Shown in pieces: positions 17,910 through 27,325 of a stretch of DNA of 64,000 bases. The first letter of the stretch is position 1, and every line of letters begins with the position of its first letter. Origin of the DNA: Neorhizobium sp. UBA3556. Its GTDB lineage: Bacteria; Pseudomonadota; Alphaproteobacteria; Rhizobiales; Rhizobiaceae. The notes below the pieces were generated by a model. It was not told the origin of the DNA. It searched no databases and saw only the letters and a program-made list of their open reading frames with translations. Location of the stretch: positions 186,001 through 250,000 of the forward strand of contig DFNX01000003.1 in assembly GCA_002376235.1 (NCBI GenBank), read 5' to 3'. The position numbers and the translations under genes are program-made.

Positions 17910-18425
17910 TCAGTTATCGGCGCGGCGGCCGAGCGCTCCCAATGCCGATGTCAGGTATCGTTCTGCCAAGGCATGCCGACGACGCTTGGCGAGTTTCAAC
18001 GCTTCCATGCAATGCGATGCCAGTGGATCCGCTTCCTGAGCCTTCACACCATTTTCCTCGGCCGTAACCAGACCTGTATAGATCGACGGCATTCCGTCAC
18101 CATTTCGCAGGCAGCGCCCCTGCCCGGTCACTACAATGCTCTTACCGCTCGGATGGCTGATTTTGTAAGTCTGAAAACACGGATTTCCTGAGACAATGGT
18201 CTCATGCAATGCTTTGGCCACTCGTGGCATGTCGTCCTCCGCAACATGCTTTATGACCTGCTCGATCGGGGCCCCGATCTCTAGCTCATGCGGCGGGATA
18301 CCGTAGATGTAAGCGAAAACGCTATCCGCGAAGACCTTGTTTTCGTTCAAATCCCAGCTGAAGAACCCAACAGCGTCCTTCAGATCCACGCCCTTGTCTC
18401 GTCCCATATATGTGCTGGTGCCCAT
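17910..18425 (-). CDS. Single PAS-domain protein
   Basis: About 171 residues from the ATG at 18425, which has AGGGAA upstream; an in-frame GTG at 18470 and an ATG at 18407 are alternatives. A PAS fold of the PAS_3 type spans roughly residues 15-125 (VGFFSWDLNENKVFADSVFAYIYG near its start, ending YTGLVTAEEN in context). The remaining 45 residues are a basic helix with no kinase, cyclase or HTH output domain. It may be a stand-alone sensor or adaptor that acts on a partner. The ligand is unknown. Confidence 0.75.
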   Translation of the reverse strand: MGTSTYMGRDKGVDLKDAVGFFSWDLNENKVFADSVFAYIYGIPPHELEIGAPIEQVIKHVAEDDMPRVAKALHETIVSGNPCFQTYKISHPSGKSIVVTGQGRCLRNGDGMPSIYTGLVTAEENGVKAQEADPLASHCMEALKLAKRRRHALAERYLTSALGALGRRADN

Positions 18426-18653
18426 GCGGTTCGCATTCCCTGTGGCGCTTTTTCCATCCCTATTCGTCACTGATCTGAATCAGACTGGTGATAAAACAGA
18501 TCAAAGTTCCACAGTTGCGTCGTGTCAAGTTCACCGCGCAGAGTTGTGTGTATATATAGGATATATCACGTTTTTCTGTGGACTACTGCCACGCAGATTG
18601 GGCGCGCCCCGAGGAAATCAAGGGCACGTCAAACGAGAAAAACCTTGGGCCGA

Positions 18654-19598
18654 TCAACCCTTGGGGAATTCCAACCCCATTTCACGGAAGCGTTCCGGGT
18701 CATTGCCCCAGTTCTCGCGAACCTTGACGAAGAGGAAGAGATGCACCGGCTGTTCGAGAATTTCGGACAGTTCCTTGCGGGATGCGCTGGAGATTGCCTT
18801 GATGGCCTCGCCGCCCTTGCCGAGCGCAATCTTCTTCTGGCTATCGCGCTCCACATAGATGACCTGCTCGATGCGAACCGATCCATCCTTGCGCTCTTCC
18901 CACTTTTCCGTTTCGACGTGAGACGCATAGGGCAGTTCCTGGTGCAGGCGCAGGAACAGCTTTTCACGGGTGATTTCGGCTGCGAGCTGACGCATCGGCA
19001 GATCGGAAATCTGGTCTTCCGGATAATACCACGGACCTTCCGGCAGGGTCGTTGCGAAGTAATCCATCAGGTCGTCGCAACCGGAGCCGGTTGTGGCCGA
19101 GATCATGAAGGTGCGCTCGAACTCAACCTTCTCGTTGGCGGCGGCGGCGAGTGCCAAGAGATCCTCGCGCTTGACCTGGTCGATCTTGTTCAGAAGCAGA
19201 ATTTTGGGCTGACGGACTTCCTTAAGGCCTTCAAGGATCGTCTCGGCGTCACCGCGGATACCACGCTCGCTATCGATCAGCAGTGCGATGACGTCGGCAT
19301 CCTTGGCACCGCCCCAGGCGGTGGTAACCATGGCGCGGTCGAGCCTGCGGCGCGGCTTGAAGATGCCGGGCGTGTCCATGAAAACGATCTGGGCATTGTC
19401 GTGAATGGCGATGCCACGCACGATGGCGCGCGTCGTCTGCACCTTGTGGCTGACGATCGAGACCTTGGCACCGACGAGCCGGTTGACCAGCGTCGACTTG
19501 CCGGCATTGGTAGCACCGATCAGGGCGACGAAACCGGAATGGGTCGGGCCGCCGGCTGCTTCATTTTCTTCGCCAGCGATGTTGTGGTCTTCAGTCAT
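18654..19598 (-). CDS. era: GTPase Era
   Basis: 314 residues from the ATG at 19598, which lies 11 bases after the rnc stop; a longer frame would overlap rnc. GTPase motifs are G1 GATNAGKST, G3 DTPG, G4 NKID and G5 SAT. The C-terminal KH domain includes EKIALGKGGEAIKAI-like sequence. Era binds the 3' end of 16S rRNA and helps 30S maturation. It is co-transcribed with rnc and lepB, the common bacterial arrangement. Confidence 0.95.
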   Translation of the reverse strand: MTEDHNIAGEENEAAGGPTHSGFVALIGATNAGKSTLVNRLVGAKVSIVSHKVQTTRAIVRGIAIHDNAQIVFMDTPGIFKPRRRLDRAMVTTAWGGAKDADVIALLIDSERGIRGDAETILEGLKEVRQPKILLLNKIDQVKREDLLALAAAANEKVEFERTFMISATTGSGCDDLMDYFATTLPEGPWYYPEDQISDLPMRQLAAEITREKLFLRLHQELPYASHVETEKWEERKDGSVRIEQVIYVERDSQKKIALGKGGEAIKAISSASRKELSEILEQPVHLFLFVKVRENWGNDPERFREMGLEFPKG

Positions 19599-19608
19599 AT
19601 CGGTCCAA

Positions 19609-20319
19609 TCAATCCTGACTCTTCGGCCAGATGCCCTCGCGTTCGAGGAGCTTCGTTGCGGCAACCTGTTCAGCTGCCCGTTTCGACCGGTCGGTGCCGG
19701 TTTCGGGCGCGACGCCCTTGATTTCCACCGTCACCGTGAAGCGCGGATCATGATCCGGTCCGGAGCGATCGTCCACCCTGTAGGATGGGGTCGTGGCAAA
19801 TTTTGCATGCGCCCATTCCTGCAGTTCGGTCTTGGCGTCACGCCGTGCCGCATCGGGCTTGCTTGCCCGATCCTTCCAGTAGCGCAGGATGAAGGCGCGG
19901 GCAACGTCCAGACCACCGTCTAGATAGAGCGCAGCGATGAGGCTTTCCACCACGTCTGCGCGCACGTTCAACATGCGCTTGCCGGTCAATTTCTTGACGT
20001 CTGCGCCGGTACGGATGAAGCGGTGCAGCTCCAGCTCATCGGCAACGATGGCGCAACTGTCGGCACTGACCAACTGGTTAAGACGCACCGACAACTCCCC
20101 CTCTTCCGCCGAGCGGAAGGTGGTGAACAGGAGTTCGGCGACACACAGGCCAAGCACGCGGTCGCCCAGAAACTCGAGACGTTCGTAGTTGGCATTCTTG
20201 GCGGTGCCGGTGCTGGCATGGGTCAGCGCCCGGTCAAGCCACTGCTTGTCGGCGAAGACATGGCCGATCACCGTTTCCAGCTGACCCCGCTCATCCGCCG
20301 ACAAAGGTTTCATTTTCAT
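19609..20319 (-). CDS. rnc: Ribonuclease III
   Basis: About 236 residues from the ATG at 20319, which overlaps the lepB stop by one base (TGATG); an ATG at 20313 is possible. The catalytic signature ERLEFLGDRVLGL is present, and a C-terminal double-stranded RNA-binding domain begins near TELQEWAH. It cleaves rRNA precursors and structured mRNAs. Coupling to lepB and era fits conserved operon order. Confidence 0.95.
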   Translation of the reverse strand: MKMKPLSADERGQLETVIGHVFADKQWLDRALTHASTGTAKNANYERLEFLGDRVLGLCVAELLFTTFRSAEEGELSVRLNQLVSADSCAIVADELELHRFIRTGADVKKLTGKRMLNVRADVVESLIAALYLDGGLDVARAFILRYWKDRASKPDAARRDAKTELQEWAHAKFATTPSYRVDDRSGPDHDPRFTVTVEIKGVAPETGTDRSKRAAEQVAATKLLEREGIWPKSQD

Positions 20320-21068
20320 CAGTTGACGCCCTTGAACAGACGATCCCAGCGCATGTTGGCCGGCCATTTCCAGATTTCACGGAACGAGGTGTCGTTGCCG
20401 AGCGAGAAGAAGATGACGCTGGCGCGGCCAACGAGATTTTCCGCCGGGACGAAGCCGACGTCAAAGCGGCTATCCAGAGAGTTGTCACGGTTGTCGCCCA
20501 TGAAGAAATAGTGGTCGGCCGGGACGATGAATTCCGGCGTATTGTCGCCGCGCGAGTTCTGAATCTGGTCGAGCGTGTCGTAGGTCTTTCCGGTATCGAG
20601 CGTTTCGCGGAAGACGGGGACATTGGCGCCCGGATCAAGACGGTAATCCGAAGTGAAGCTGCCGTCTGCCTGCTTGGGGACAGCCTGGCCGTTGATATAG
20701 AGAATGCCGTCGCGCATCTGGACCTTGTCGCCCGGCAGGCCGATCAGACGCTTGATGTAATCGATCTCCGGCTGCTGCGGCAGACGGAAGACGATGACGT
20801 CGCCGCGCTTCGGCTCGCTGAACTGCAGTATGCGGCCATCAAACACGTCCGGCGAAAAGGGCAGCGAGTATTTGGAATAGCCGTAGGCGAACTTGTTGAC
20901 GAAGATATAGTCGCCGACCAGCAGGGTCGGCATCATCGAGCCGGACGGGATTGTGAAGGGCTGGAACAGAACCGTACGGATGACCATGGCAAGCAGCAGG
21001 GCCTGGATAATGACCTTGATGTTTTCCCAAAGGGCATTCGGCTGCTTCGTCTCGGCTTTATCGGACAC
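20319..21068 (-). CDS. lepB: Signal peptidase I
   Basis: 249 residues with a GTG start at 21068. One N-terminal membrane helix (about 17-38) is followed by the catalytic serine Ser44 in PSGSMMPT and the lysine Lys106 in YIKRLIG, plus the GDNRDNS box. It removes Sec and Tat signal peptides on the outer face of the inner membrane. The ribosome binding site is weak. Confidence 0.95.
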   Translation of the reverse strand: MSDKAETKQPNALWENIKVIIQALLLAMVIRTVLFQPFTIPSGSMMPTLLVGDYIFVNKFAYGYSKYSLPFSPDVFDGRILQFSEPKRGDVIVFRLPQQPEIDYIKRLIGLPGDKVQMRDGILYINGQAVPKQADGSFTSDYRLDPGANVPVFRETLDTGKTYDTLDQIQNSRGDNTPEFIVPADHYFFMGDNRDNSLDSRFDVGFVPAENLVGRASVIFFSLGNDTSFREIWKWPANMRWDRLFKGVN

Positions 21069-21156
21069 GTCAAAAATCTTTCTATCTCGGGGCGAGTGGC
21101 TGAACTGTCTAAACGCTTAGCCAAGCTGCGGCAATGGTGGTGAGATTACTAAACCT

Positions 21157-21597
21157 TCATGGTTCGCGCGAAGCGACCTTTTCGGCATGACCTTCAGGGG
21201 ATACCGGCCTGGCCTCGATGATCACGAAGGCCTGGGCATAGGGGTATTCGTCGGTGATGGTGAGGTGAATGACGGCTTCATGGGCCGTGGGCATAAGTTC
21301 GGCCAGCCGCTCGCCGGCTCCACCGGTCAGCACCATGGTAGGCTTACCACTGGGCAGATTGACGACACCCATGTCCTTCCAGAACACACCATTGGCAAGG
21401 CCGGTGCCGAGCGCCTTAGAACAGGCTTCCTTGGCAGCAAAACGCTTTGCGTAGGATTCCGCCCTGTTCTTGCGCCGCTCGGATTTGGCGCGCTCGATTT
21501 CGGTGAAACAGCGGTGGGTAAAACGTTCGCCGAAGCGTTCGATCGATTTTTCCACGCGCCTTATGTCGATGAGGTCGCTCCCCATGCCGATAATCAT
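21157..21597 (-). CDS. acpS: Holo-[acyl-carrier-protein] synthase
   Basis: 146 residues from the ATG at 21597. Conserved motifs are GMGSDLIDIRRVE near the N-terminus and FAAKEACSKALGTG in the centre. It transfers 4'-phosphopantetheine from coenzyme A to acyl carrier protein. It is somewhat longer than many AcpS proteins (about 126) owing to a C-terminal tail. It lies 16 bases after the DUF2062 gene and 88 bases before lepB. Confidence 0.94.
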   Translation of the reverse strand: MIIGMGSDLIDIRRVEKSIERFGERFTHRCFTEIERAKSERRKNRAESYAKRFAAKEACSKALGTGLANGVFWKDMGVVNLPSGKPTMVLTGGAGERLAELMPTAHEAVIHLTITDEYPYAQAFVIIEARPVSPEGHAEKVASREP

Positions 21598-21613
21598 CAA
21601 GCCAATCCCATGC

Positions 21614-22207
21614 TCAAATTGCCGATCCGGTTTCGGCTGACTTGAGGTGTCTTGCCCGTTCCGTCAAGCGGCTGATGCGACGATTGCGGAAACCGCGCAC
21701 GGCGAGATAGGTCATGACATAGAAGAAAAGCGAGCAGACGAGGCCGAGCGGCAGCGAGCCGACCAGCATCGGTTCAAGCACCGGACGCCATAACTGCGAG
21801 ACATCCAGGTGAGCGAACAATGCTTCCAGGTCGATATGGCGCGAGGTCGGTTCCTGACCGAGCATGAATTGGCCGACCTCCCAAGTGAGCGGCCAGATGA
21901 TCGGACAGGTCAGGGGATTTGCGAATGTGGTGCCGATGGCGGCCGCAATCATGCTGCCGCCCAAAAGCCAGGCGATCGGGATAGCAAACAGGACGTGGAA
22001 ACCGAGAAACGGTGTCCATGCGCTCAGCACGCCGACCGCAACTCCGGCAGCCACCGCGTGCGGCGAACCGCCGATGCGCATCACCTTGAGGCGATAATAG
22101 CCAAGCATACGGCGAAAACCTCTCTTCGGAACGAATATCCCGAAAAGCCTCTGACGCAGGGAAAGAGGAGTACGGCGGCGAAACGGCATCTGATCAACCT
22201 GTCCCAA
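21614..22207 (-). CDS. DUF2062 membrane protein
   Basis: 197 residues (191 if the ATG at 22189 is used). The N-terminal basic segment is followed by a DUF2062 domain with several membrane helices and the characteristic GGSPHAVAAGVAVGV and ANPLTCPIIWPLTW segments. Function is unproven. It heads the acpS-lepB-rnc-era transcript, so it is likely constitutively expressed. Confidence 0.85.
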   Translation of the reverse strand: MGQVDQMPFRRRTPLSLRQRLFGIFVPKRGFRRMLGYYRLKVMRIGGSPHAVAAGVAVGVLSAWTPFLGFHVLFAIPIAWLLGGSMIAAAIGTTFANPLTCPIIWPLTWEVGQFMLGQEPTSRHIDLEALFAHLDVSQLWRPVLEPMLVGSLPLGLVCSLFFYVMTYLAVRGFRNRRISRLTERARHLKSAETGSAI

Positions 22208-22422
22208 TCGATCCGGACAGGCCGGCCTCTTTGGCTATATTTATCGAGCGATACTATAGCGGAAGCCGATAATCGTGTCGTTTTTTGGGATATTATCAAC
22301 GACAGAGGGCGCTGGCGCGGAAATCGCGGCCTATATCAGCGGTGAGACGGCTGCCCTCACCTTCCCGAGTGCCAAAGGCACATAGCCAATGGCACTGTGA
22401 CCTAAGCGGTTAAAACCGGCTT

Positions 22423-22578
22423 TTAGAAACCGGACTTGCGGAACAGGCCGCGATCAACCTGGCGCATGCGATATTCGAGGTCGATACGGTCACGGCTCTC
22501 GTTGAGATATGCCATCTCGCGATCCTGAGTAGAAGGAACGCGGAACGTGCGTGCAAACTTGCGGACTGTGTCAAACAT
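22423..22578 (-). CDS. DUF3563 mini-protein
   Basis: A 51-residue cytoplasmic protein, MFDTVRKFARTF at the start and AYLNESRDRIDLEYRMRQVD in the conserved core, which is the DUF3563 pattern. The longer frame to 22809 is discarded because similarity begins at this methionine. Highly charged and amphipathic; function unknown. Confidence 0.8.
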   Translation of the reverse strand: MFDTVRKFARTFRVPSTQDREMAYLNESRDRIDLEYRMRQVDRGLFRKSGF

Positions 22579-22749
22579 GGTCTTATCTTTCGTTCGGATT
22601 ACTGTGTTGTTGCTAAAATACGATGTCCTGATCTCTTTTACCAACGCCAACCCAGCGACACAGACTTGCTCCCAATGCATGGCAACAGCATTGATTACTG
22701 TCAAATCTCCGCGGCAGGCTGTAAAAAGAGCACCCAGCAAACAAAATTG

Positions 22750-22789
22750 CTCAAAAAAGAACCGCGGAAGCTGGCGAGCTTCCGCGGTT
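22750..22789 (-). terminator. Rho-independent terminator of the first chemoreceptor gene
   Basis: Perfect 13-base arms AACCGCGGAAGCT (22760-22772) and AGCTTCCGCGGTT (22777-22789). On the minus strand the stem is followed by TCTTTTTTGA, a good T run. Confidence 0.85.
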
Positions 22790-22847
22790 GGACATATCGT
22801 CGCAGGCAAGGGCCTGACGCGCCCTCACCTCATATCAGACGGGAAAA

Positions 22848-24791
22848 TCAGAACTCTTCCCAGCTGTCGTTCTTGAGGGCCGCATTGCCGGAGAAGGCTC
22901 CAGCCAGCTTGCGGCCGAGCGCACGTGCCGGTGAGACAGCAGGGGCTTCGCCCGGCTGGGCAGAGCGCGCCGGTCTCTGCGGCTGACTTGTCGGTCGTTC
23001 CGCCGAAACGCTCTCCAACCTGAACTGGCCAAGCAATGCGTTGAGCGAGGCGACATCGCGGGCGAGCCCGTGGCTTGCGGCAGTCTGCTCTTCGACCATG
23101 GCAGCGTTCTTCTGCGTATCCTGGTCCATCGTGTTGACCGCGGTGTTGATCTGCTGCAGTCCGGAAGACTGTTCCTGCGCGCTTTCGACAATCGCGGTGA
23201 CGTGGCGGTTGATCTCCTGGACTTCCGAGACGATCATTTCCAGCGCCTTGCCGGTTTCGCCGACCAGATGTACGCCGCTCTGGACCTGATGGTTGGAGGC
23301 GGTGATCAGCGTCTTGATCTCCTTGGCGGCATTGGCCGAGCGCTGGGCAAGTTCACGAACTTCCTGCGCCACGACGGCAAAGCCCTTGCCGGCTTCACCG
23401 GCACGTGCGGCTTCGACGCCGGCGTTAAGCGCCAGAAGGTTGGTCTGGAAAGCAATATCGTCGATCACACCGATGATATTGCCGATCTCTCCGGATGACT
23501 TTTCGATCGCTTCCATCGCCTTGACGGCGTTGTGGACGATCTCACCGGATTTTTCGGCGCCCTGACGGGTGCGGGCGACAAGCGTTCCGGCTTCGGCGGC
23601 GCGATTGGCGGCATCCTTGACGGTCGTGGTGATCTCTTCAAGTGCTGCCGCAGTCTCTTCAACGGATGCAGCCTGCTGTTCGGTGCGCTTGGCGAGGTCA
23701 TCGGCGGCCGAGCGGATCTCCGCCGATCCTGCCTCGATGCTGCGGGCATTTTCCGCGACCTGTTTCAGCGCATCCTGCAACTTGGACGCAGAGGCGTTGA
23801 AGTCGTTGCGGACACCGTCGAGCGCTGAGGTGAACGGCTGTTCGATGCGGTAGGAGACATTGCCGTTGGAGAGTTCGCTCAGAGCCGCTGCGAGATTTTC
23901 GACCGCGAAGGTTACATTTGCGGCTTCCTGTGCTGTAACTTCGTCGCGGTCCAGACGTTCCTTTTCCGACAGAACACGGTTGTCCTCGGCTTCCTGACGG
24001 AGCCGCTGGCGGTCGATGGCGTTGGCGCGGAAGACAGCCACAGTCTGGGCCATCTGTCCGATTTCATCCTTGCGATCGAGACCATCGATCTCCGCTTCCT
24101 GTTCGCCGGCAGCAAGTGTGGCCATCCGGGCACTCAGCCGGGTCATCGGCGTGGTGACCCCCTTCTGGGCGATAATGAGGGCAATGACGATAGCAATCAG
24201 ATTGCCGACAAGCATGCCGATAACGGCAAAAAGGATGCTGGAACTGACCTGAGCAGACAGTGTCTCGGCGCCATTCTTGATAAGATCGGCCATGGCGGCA
24301 TTGTTGGCGCCGGATTTTGCCGACAGTTCGATCGTCAACTGTTCAAGACGTTGCGACATGGCGTCGAACTTGGCCTTGTCATCGGTTGCATGCGCCGTGA
24401 TCATCTCACCGCCAACAGATTTGACCGCATCAAAGCCGACGAGAAGCTCATCGATTGCGGCGGTGCGGCTGGGCACCAGGGCCGGGATCTGCGCCAGGCG
24501 TGCGCGTGCGCCGGTCATCTCATTGCTGAAGCGGGCAGCAAATTCGGTGAACTTGTCCGACTGAGGGGCCTGATCGACGGTTCGATTAAGCCAGTTGATC
24601 GCCGTCCACATGCCGGCAGCGCCCCGCGGGCCGAAGGTCGCGGCATTGCTCTCGTTCTGGAGGAAGCTGAAATAGGTGTTGTTGGCCGCATAGAACCGTT
24701 CGACGGTGAAGGCCAAGCCTGCCAACGAGATAACGTTCAGGACAGCAATCGCCATCAAAAACTTGGTTTTGATTTTTAAATTCTTGAGCAT
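22848..24791 (-). CDS. Methyl-accepting chemotaxis protein (tandem copy A)
   Basis: 647 residues from the ATG at 24791, which has GGAGGT in front. Membrane helix 1 is about 10-32 and helix 2 about 190-213. The periplasmic four-helix-type sensor lies between, then a HAMP linker, a second HAMP-like segment and the signalling hairpin with AFQTNLLALNAGVEAARAGE. The C-terminus is NDSWEEF, a CheR/CheB-docking pentapeptide of the xWEEF kind. It signals to CheA/CheW. The signalling half is almost identical to the neighbour at 25243; the sensor halves differ more, so ligands probably differ. Confidence 0.94.
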   Translation of the reverse strand: MLKNLKIKTKFLMAIAVLNVISLAGLAFTVERFYAANNTYFSFLQNESNAATFGPRGAAGMWTAINWLNRTVDQAPQSDKFTEFAARFSNEMTGARARLAQIPALVPSRTAAIDELLVGFDAVKSVGGEMITAHATDDKAKFDAMSQRLEQLTIELSAKSGANNAAMADLIKNGAETLSAQVSSSILFAVIGMLVGNLIAIVIALIIAQKGVTTPMTRLSARMATLAAGEQEAEIDGLDRKDEIGQMAQTVAVFRANAIDRQRLRQEAEDNRVLSEKERLDRDEVTAQEAANVTFAVENLAAALSELSNGNVSYRIEQPFTSALDGVRNDFNASASKLQDALKQVAENARSIEAGSAEIRSAADDLAKRTEQQAASVEETAAALEEITTTVKDAANRAAEAGTLVARTRQGAEKSGEIVHNAVKAMEAIEKSSGEIGNIIGVIDDIAFQTNLLALNAGVEAARAGEAGKGFAVVAQEVRELAQRSANAAKEIKTLITASNHQVQSGVHLVGETGKALEMIVSEVQEINRHVTAIVESAQEQSSGLQQINTAVNTMDQDTQKNAAMVEEQTAASHGLARDVASLNALLGQFRLESVSAERPTSQPQRPARSAQPGEAPAVSPARALGRKLAGAFSGNAALKNDSWEEF

Positions 24792-25242
24792 CGGATACCT
24801 CCACAACGCTATGAACCCAGCACATCGAGCCGACAGCCGGAGGCTCTCGGATGCACGATGGGCAGATCTATTCGCTGCAACGCCGATAGACGCGGACAAT
24901 GCGACAGGCGCAGCAGTGCAGGCTCTCGACGAAAGAGCCGGCCAAACAGGAGCCGTCCAACCATTTGATGTGGAGAGGCGGCGCGCATCATGCGCGCTTG
25001 AGAGCAAGGGGGTATCTCGAATGTCCTTGAGCGCACCCTAGAACCGCGCCCCATAATAAAATCTTACGTTGTATCAAATTTTGCAAAAAACATGACAAAA
25101 TGTCGCATCTTGTTTTCCGGCGTGTGGTAAAGCGCTCAACAAGAAAGGGCCGCCGGCTTTATGCCAGCGACCCTTGTTGAGTTCATGAGCTGAAGCCCGC
25201 CGCCTTCGTCAGTGTTCCAACGAAGGCGGTGGGCCGCTTGAG
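24792..25242. other. Spacer between the tandem chemoreceptor genes
   Basis: About 450 bases. It holds the copy A leader and promoter element, an AT-rich stretch (25055-25120), and a GC-rich dyad at 25195-25234 just after the copy B stop that may act as its terminator although no T run follows. No gene is seen. Confidence 0.6.
24979..25068 (-). promoter_or_regulatory. Conserved 5' element of chemoreceptor A
   Basis: Read on the minus strand it contains GTAAGATTTT, then CTAGGGTG, CAAGGACA, CGAGAT and GCGCATGATGCGCGCCG in order. The same blocks at nearly the same spacing precede the second chemoreceptor. Probably promoter plus early leader, with a palindromic GCGCATGATGCGC block. Confidence 0.6.
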
Positions 25243-27165
25243 TTAAAACTCTTCCCAGCTGTCGTTCTTGACGGCGGCATTGCCGGAGAAAGCGCCGGCC
25301 AGTTTGCGGCCGAGAGCGCGTGCCGGAGACGCAGCAGGCGTTTCGTTTGCCTTCACCGCGCGCACCGTCGACTTGTATGTCTGAACCGACAGCTTGAACT
25401 GGGCGAGAAGCGCGTTCAGCGATGCGGCATCGCGGGCAAGACCATGGCTTGCGGCAGTCTGCTCTTCCACCATCGCGGCGTTCTTCTGCGTGTCCTGGTC
25501 CATTGTGTTGACGGCGGTGTTGATCTGCTGCAGTCCAGAAGACTGTTCCTGCGCGCTTTCGACAATCGCGTTGACGTTGCGGTTGATCTCCTGAACTTCG
25601 CCGACGATCGTCTGCAGTGCCTTGCCGGTTTCGCCGACCAGATGCACGCCGTTCTGGACCTGCTCGTTCGACGCGGTGATCAGCGTCTTGATTTCCTTGG
25701 CAGCGTTTGCGGAACGCTGGGCAAGTTCACGAACTTCCTGGGCAACGACGGCAAAGCCCTTGCCGGCTTCACCGGCACGCGCAGCTTCGACACCGGCGTT
25801 GAGCGCCAGAAGGTTGGTCTGGAAAGCGATATCATCGATGACACCGATGATGTTGCCGATTTCGCCGGACGACCTTTCGATCTCTTCCATGGCCTTGACG
25901 GCCTTCTGGACGACTTCGCCGGACTTTTCCGCGCCCTGGCGGGTGCGGGCAACAAGGTTGCCGGCTTCGGTTGCGCGGCGGGCGGCATCCTTCACCGTGG
26001 TGGTGATTTCTTCCAGAGCTGCCGCTGTCTCTTCGACTGACGCGGCCTGCTGTTCGGTGCGCTTGGCAAGATCGTCAGCGGCCGACTTGATCTCGGCGGA
26101 GCCTGCCTCGATGCTGCGGGCGTTTTCGGCGACCTGTTCGAGAGCGACCTGAAGCTTGGAAGCCGAGGCGTTGAAGTCGTTGCGGACGCCGTCCAGAGCT
26201 GCGGTGAACGGCTGCTCGATGCGGTAGGAGACGTTGCCGTCGGACAGCTGGCTCAGCGCCTGGGCAAGATTGTCGACGGCGAACTTGACATCGCCGGCTT
26301 CGCGGGCCTTTGCCGCTTCGCGCTCGATGCGCTCTTTTTCCGACAGGCTGCGGTTGTCGTCGGCTTCCTGCTCGAGGCGGGCGCGCTCAAGGGCGTTATG
26401 ACGGAAGATTTCGACGGCTTCGGCCATCTGGCCGATCTCATCCTTGCGGTCGAGGCCGTCGATTTCAGCACGGGTTTCACCGGCGGCGAGAGAGGCCATG
26501 CGTTCACGCAGGCGCGCCATCGGGGCGGTGATGCCCTTCTGGGCGATCGTCAGCGCAAGAACGATTGCAACGGCAATACCGATCAGCATGCCGACAATCG
26601 CGAACTTGATGGTCGAGGAGACTTCGGCCGACAGCTTGTCGCCACCGTTCTTGATCAGGTCCGCCATGGCGCCATTGCTTGCACCGAATTTGGGGGACAG
26701 TTCGACAATGGCCTTATCGAGATCGGCTTCCAGAGCATGCACCCTGGCTGCATCGCCGGCAACATGCGCCTTCAGCAGGTCGTCACCGATTGCCTTCAGC
26801 TTGTCAGCACCTGCCAGCAGTTCGTCAGTCGCGGCCTGGCGGCTCGGGACAAGTCCGGGAACCTGTGCCAGACGAGCGCGCGCACCGGTGATTTCCTTGC
26901 CGAAACGCTCGGACAAATCCTTGAAGGCGGCAGACTGGGGATCCTGCGCAAGGGCGCGGCTCAGCCAGGTCGTGGCCGTCCACATGCCTGCGGCACCGCG
27001 CGGAACGAAGGTCGCAGCCGTGCTCTCTTTATGCAGGAAGTTCGAGTAAGACTCGTTGGCGGCGCTAAAACGCTGGGTCACAAACAACAGACCGGCAAGC
27101 GAAATGACGCCAAGGATGGCGATCGCCATCAAAAATTTGGTCTTGATATTTAAATTCTTGAGCAT
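25243..27165 (-). CDS. Methyl-accepting chemotaxis protein (tandem copy B)
   Basis: 640 residues starting MLKNLNIKTKFLMAIAIL. Layout is the same as copy A: two membrane helices around a periplasmic sensor of about 155 residues, HAMP segments, and a signalling hairpin with AFQTNLLALNAGVEAARAGE. The C-terminal NDSWEEF pentapeptide is also shared. The pair arose by tandem duplication and the signalling halves have stayed nearly identical. The intergenic distance to copy A is about 450 bases and includes its own upstream element, so both can be transcribed separately. Confidence 0.94.
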   Translation of the reverse strand: MLKNLNIKTKFLMAIAILGVISLAGLLFVTQRFSAANESYSNFLHKESTAATFVPRGAAGMWTATTWLSRALAQDPQSAAFKDLSERFGKEITGARARLAQVPGLVPSRQAATDELLAGADKLKAIGDDLLKAHVAGDAARVHALEADLDKAIVELSPKFGASNGAMADLIKNGGDKLSAEVSSTIKFAIVGMLIGIAVAIVLALTIAQKGITAPMARLRERMASLAAGETRAEIDGLDRKDEIGQMAEAVEIFRHNALERARLEQEADDNRSLSEKERIEREAAKAREAGDVKFAVDNLAQALSQLSDGNVSYRIEQPFTAALDGVRNDFNASASKLQVALEQVAENARSIEAGSAEIKSAADDLAKRTEQQAASVEETAAALEEITTTVKDAARRATEAGNLVARTRQGAEKSGEVVQKAVKAMEEIERSSGEIGNIIGVIDDIAFQTNLLALNAGVEAARAGEAGKGFAVVAQEVRELAQRSANAAKEIKTLITASNEQVQNGVHLVGETGKALQTIVGEVQEINRNVNAIVESAQEQSSGLQQINTAVNTMDQDTQKNAAMVEEQTAASHGLARDAASLNALLAQFKLSVQTYKSTVRAVKANETPAASPARALGRKLAGAFSGNAAVKNDSWEEF

Positions 27166-27238
27166 GGGGGGACCTTCTCAGGAAAACTGAAAACACGCAT
27201 TCGGGGAGGAAGAAGAAAAAGCAGGAACCATCTTGAGA

Positions 27239-27325
27239 CGGCGCGCATCATGCGCATGAAGGATCAACCAGGTGATCTCGTGTCCTTGGCCCACCCTAGG
27301 CCGACTTTCATAAAGAAAATCTTAC
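27239..27325 (-). promoter_or_regulatory. Conserved 5' element of chemoreceptor B
   Basis: Carries the same ordered blocks as the element before copy A: GTAAGATTTT, CTAGGGTG, CAAGGACA, CGAGAT and GCGCATGATGCGCGCCG. It starts about 75 bases upstream of the ATG. Confidence 0.6.

Noticed and set aside
18522..19721. Plus-strand open frame of 399 codons
   Set aside because: Mirror of era; no ribosome binding site or family wording.
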